DNA of 7,875 nucleotides from Clostridia bacterium. Lineage in GTDB: Bacteria > Bacillota > Clostridia > Oscillospirales > CAG-272. The stretch lies in assembly GCA_017379815.1 (NCBI GenBank), contig JAFNVK010000047.1:1-7875 (forward strand), given 5' to 3'. The first letter of the stretch is position 1; the number at the start of each line of letters is the position of its first letter. Shown here in pieces: positions 5,857-7,875 of this stretch. The position numbers and the translations under genes were made by a program. The notes beneath the pieces were generated by a model, which worked only from the letters and a program-made list of their open reading frames with translations, ran no database searches and was not told the origin of the DNA.

Positions 5857-6876
5857 TTAAGCCAGCTCTGCGAAGTACTTGATGGTGCGAACCATCTGGC
5901 TGGTGTAGGAGTTCTCGTTGTCGTACCAAGAAACGACCTGAACCTGGTAGGTGTCCTCGTCGATCTTTGCAACCATGGTCTGGGTTGCATCGAAGAGAGA
6001 GCCGTAGGTGATGCCGATGATATCGGAGGAAACCAGCTGCTCCTCGGTGTAACCGAAGGAATCAGAGGAAGCTGCCTTCATAGCGGCATTGATGCCCTCC
6101 TTGGTGATGTCCTTGCCCTTAACAACAGCTACGAGCAGGGTGGTAGAGCCCGTGGGAACGGGAACGCGCTGAGCAGAACCGATCAGCTTGCCGTTCAGCT
6201 CGGGAATAACCAGGCCGATAGCCTTTGCAGCGCCGGTGGAGTTGGGAACGATGTTCACAGCTGCAGCGCGAGCGCGGCGGAGGTCACCCTTTCTGTGGGG
6301 GCCGTCGAGAACCATCTGGTCACCGGTGAAGGCATGAACGGTGGTCATGATACCGGACTGGATGGGAGCGTAGTCGTTGAGTGCCTTTGCCATGGGAGCG
6401 AGGCAGTTGGTGGTGCAGGATGCAGCGGAGATGATCTGATCGTCTGCAGTCAGGGTGTTCTCGTTTACGGAGTAAACGATGGTCTTCAAATCGTTGCCTG
6501 CGGGTGCGGAGATAACGCACTTCTTTGCGCCTGCGTTGATGTGAGCCATGGACTTTGCCTTAGAGGTGTAGAAGCCGGTGCACTCGAGAACAACGTCGAT
6601 CTTCAGCTTCTTCCAAGGAAGGTTTGCAGCGTCCTTCTCGGCGTAGATCTTGATGGTCTTGCCGTCGACGGTGATGGTGCCCTCCTCGTCATTTGCGGAA
6701 ACCTCGTGGTTGTATCTGCCCTGTGCAGAGTCGTACTTGAGCAGGTGAGCCAGCATGGAGGGCTGGGTGAGGTCGTTGATCGCAACTACCTGGTAGCCCT
6801 TTGCGCCGAACATCTGACGGAATGCCAGACGGCCAATGCGGCCAAAGCCATTGATCGCAACTTTTACGTTTGCCAT
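5857..6876 (-). CDS. gap: Type I glyceraldehyde-3-phosphate dehydrogenase
   Basis: GAPDH oxidises and phosphorylates glyceraldehyde-3-phosphate to 1,3-bisphosphoglycerate with reduction of NAD+, in glycolysis. The 339-residue length is typical. The N-terminal Rossmann fold shows INGFGRIGR (8-16), and the acidic D35 in AINDL predicts NAD rather than NADP preference. The catalytic motif SAASCTTNC places the nucleophile at C154 and its partner histidine at H181 in TTVHAFTGDQ. The substrate-binding region RRARAAAVNIVPNSTGAAKA and the C-terminal WYDNENSYTSQM are intact. The start has GGAGG at 9 nt spacing. Codon choice looks more restricted and less GC-rich than in neighbouring genes, as expected for high expression. 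It appears monocistronic, with its own terminator and an AT-rich promoter region, and not part of a cggR-gap-pgk operon. Confidence 0.97.
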   Translation of the reverse strand: MANVKVAINGFGRIGRLAFRQMFGAKGYQVVAINDLTQPSMLAHLLKYDSAQGRYNHEVSANDEEGTITVDGKTIKIYAEKDAANLPWKKLKIDVVLECTGFYTSKAKSMAHINAGAKKCVISAPAGNDLKTIVYSVNENTLTADDQIISAASCTTNCLAPMAKALNDYAPIQSGIMTTVHAFTGDQMVLDGPHRKGDLRRARAAAVNIVPNSTGAAKAIGLVIPELNGKLIGSAQRVPVPTGSTTLLVAVVKGKDITKEGINAAMKAASSDSFGYTEEQLVSSDIIGITYGSLFDATQTMVAKIDEDTYQVQVVSWYDNENSYTSQMVRTIKYFAELA

Positions 6877-6917
6877 TGGAATGATCCTCCGTTTTGTATT
6901 TTTTTATTGTCTTGATC

Positions 6918-6935
6918 GGAAAGGTGGACCTTTCC
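6918..6935. promoter_or_regulatory. Perfect 8-2-8 palindrome in the gap leader
   Basis: GGAAAGGT and ACCTTTCC form a perfect dyad with a 2-bp centre, just downstream of the likely transcription start. As RNA it can form a 7-bp stem with a 4-nt loop at or near the 5' end of the gap mRNA, which could stabilise the transcript; as DNA it could be an operator. There is no U-tract directly after the stem to make it a clear attenuator. Confidence 0.5.
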
Positions 6936-6939
6936 ATAC

Positions 6940-6975
6940 ATTGTATATTTTACCTCAATTTTCCCAAATATACAA
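6940..6975 (-). promoter_or_regulatory. Probable gap promoter within an inverted repeat
   Basis: Two overlapping promoter readings exist on the minus strand: TTGTAT (6970-6975) with TAAAAT (6947-6952) at 17 bp, or TTGGGA (6962-6967) with TACAAT (6940-6945) at 16 bp. Neither has a consensus -35 box. A perfect 10-bp inverted repeat, TTGTATATTT at 6941-6950 and AAATATACAA at 6966-6975, covers these elements, so a dimeric regulator bound there would interfere with polymerase. AT-rich DNA upstream (6985-7030) could act as an UP element. Confidence 0.55.
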
Positions 6976-7107
6976 GGGGTTTGCCGAAAATTTATCAATT
7001 TTGTAACATTCTATATATTCTTTTTCCAAAATCTCGGCCTCTGTGTGCATTTTGCGAAGAAGAAAGCGTGTTTGCAAAAGCGAACGCCCTTCCCCTTCCA
7101 CACCCCC

Positions 7108-7818
7108 TCAGGACCGCAAAAGCGTGCGCAGAAGCCTCGGCAGATCGCGCAGGCGGCGGGGCTCCATCGCCATGCGCCACGCCCATTCAAGACCCATGCG
7201 CTGCAGAGGGCGCGGGGCGCGTCTGACGCGCCCCGCCCAGACGTCAAGGCTCCCCCCAAGAGCCGCCACCACGCGCACCGAGGAGAGCGCCTCCGCGTTC
7301 TCCATGATCCATTCCTCCTGCAAAGGAAACCCCAGGCAAACGATCAGCACGTCGGTCCTCGCCTGTCGGATGCGCTCGAGAATGGCGGCGTTTTCCTTGC
7401 CCGTACGCTCAAAATAGCCGTGCTGCATACCGCAGATCTGCAAGCGGGGGTGCTTCTGCAAAAGACGCTCGGCCGCGCGGAGCGAAACGCCCTCCCGTCC
7501 GCCAAGCAAGAACACGCGCAGGCCCTGCTTCTCTGCCTCGGCCAGCAGATCCTCGCCAAAGGAGATGCCCGCGATCCGCTCGGGCAGGGGCGTTCCCTGT
7601 CTCCTCGCGCGCAAAAGCACCCCTGCCCCGTCGGGCAAGGAAAGCTCCGCGCGGCAGAGCAGCTCCCGCAGATGCGCATCCCGACGGCAGGACTCCAGCA
7701 TCAGGGCGTTTGGCGTGACCACCCGACAGGGGCGCTTTTCACATCCGAGAGCCCTTCCCACCGCCTCCGCGCGGCAGAGAACGTCGATCCGCACGCCGCA
7801 CAGATAGATCTCTTGCAT
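7108..7818 (-). CDS. WecG/TagA/CpsF family glycosyltransferase (GT26)
   Basis: A 236-residue GT26 enzyme. The characterised relative TagA transfers N-acetylmannosamine to lipid-linked GlcNAc, the first committed step in wall teichoic acid synthesis; WecG and CpsF act in other surface polymers. The family pattern is complete: VVTPNALML with the conserved T35, ELSLPDGAGV with the likely catalytic aspartate D63, LPERIAG, FLLGGREGV, GMQHGYF, IVCLGFPLQEEW, ALGGSLDVWAG, RAPRPLQRMGLEWAWR and MEPRR. The arginine- and leucine-rich tail resembles the C-terminal membrane-targeting appendage of TagA. The start at 7818 has GGAGG at 7 nt spacing; a TTG 21 nt upstream precedes the ribosome binding site and is rejected. 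Donor and acceptor cannot be decided from sequence, and no other surface-polymer gene is in the window. No convincing terminator follows the gene. Confidence 0.92.
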   Translation of the reverse strand: MQEIYLCGVRIDVLCRAEAVGRALGCEKRPCRVVTPNALMLESCRRDAHLRELLCRAELSLPDGAGVLLRARRQGTPLPERIAGISFGEDLLAEAEKQGLRVFLLGGREGVSLRAAERLLQKHPRLQICGMQHGYFERTGKENAAILERIRQARTDVLIVCLGFPLQEEWIMENAEALSSVRVVAALGGSLDVWAGRVRRAPRPLQRMGLEWAWRMAMEPRRLRDLPRLLRTLLRS

Positions 7819-7825
7819 CTCTTGT

Positions 7826-7830
7826 CCTCC
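7826..7830 (-). promoter_or_regulatory. Ribosome binding site deciding the TagA-family gene start
   Basis: On the minus strand GGAGG lies 7 nt before the ATG that ends at 7818. This rules out the longer reading from a TTG at 7839, whose start would precede this site. Confidence 0.75.
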
Positions 7831-7846
7831 GTTTTCCAAAAAAATC

Positions 7847-7875
7847 TTGACATTTCCGCGTCCTTGCGTTATAAT
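7847..7875 (+). promoter_or_regulatory. Consensus sigma-A type promoter facing right, out of the window
   Basis: A perfect TTGACA (7847-7852) and TATAAT (7870-7875) with a 17-bp spacer end exactly at the window edge. It points away from the TagA-family gene and so should drive a divergent gene to the right. On the opposite strand TATAAC (7868-7873) overlaps its -10 box and could be the -10 of the TagA-family gene; the matching -35 would lie outside the window. Confidence 0.85.

Noticed and set aside
5845..6915. A 356-codon plus-strand open frame
   Set aside because: It is the antisense of gap, begins inside the gap terminator region and has no ribosome binding site. Strong codon bias in gap explains the lack of stops.
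7055..7090. Possible terminator of the TagA-family gene
   Set aside because: The only stem available (GCGT with ACGC, extended by bulges and mismatches) is weak, and the following TTTCTTCTT is not a continuous U-tract.

Overview
The window looks like housekeeping chromosome from a Gram-positive bacterium of the phylum Bacillota, probably a GC-rich member of the class Clostridia. The evidence is the strong GGAGG-type ribosome binding sites, the near-perfect sigma-A type promoters (TTGACA, 17 bp, TATAAT), simple hairpin plus U-tract terminators, and gene content typical of that phylum (tmcAL, a DUF177 gene next to rpmF, a TagA-type glycosyltransferase). No closer taxonomic placement can be supported by eye. 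There are no mobile elements, CRISPR arrays, rRNA or tRNA genes.

Layout, left to right. The 5' part of miaB (tRNA methylthiotransferase) runs off the left edge on the minus strand, behind its own promoter. Next, all on the minus strand, is a tight amino-sugar operon transcribed nagB, nagA, then a sugar nucleotidyltransferase, ending in a strong terminator at 505-547. Upstream of nagB is tmcAL, which makes the wobble ac4C34 modification of elongator tRNA-Met; I see no clear terminator between tmcAL and nagB. tmcAL is divergent from a plus-strand pair, the DUF177 gene (yceD/ylbN family) and rpmF (ribosomal protein L32). Both divergent transcripts have perfect consensus promoters, and a TGCGCGG motif recurs between them. 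rpmF converges on gap (glyceraldehyde-3-phosphate dehydrogenase), with back-to-back terminators between them. Upstream of gap is an AT-rich promoter full of dyad symmetry, then a minus-strand TagA/WecG/CpsF-family glycosyltransferase gene. At the right edge a perfect plus-strand promoter drives a gene outside the window.

Functionally, nagA and nagB convert N-acetylglucosamine-6-phosphate to fructose-6-phosphate, which enters glycolysis upstream of gap. The nucleotidyltransferase in the same operon hints at a nucleotide-sugar branch whose substrate cannot be read from sequence. miaB, tmcAL and rpmF belong to translation; the TagA-like enzyme belongs to cell-surface polymer assembly.

I found no convincing undescribed system. 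The points most worth checking are the repeated motif between the divergent tmcAL and DUF177 promoters, the palindromes at nagB and gap, and the nucleotidyltransferase coupled to nagBA.
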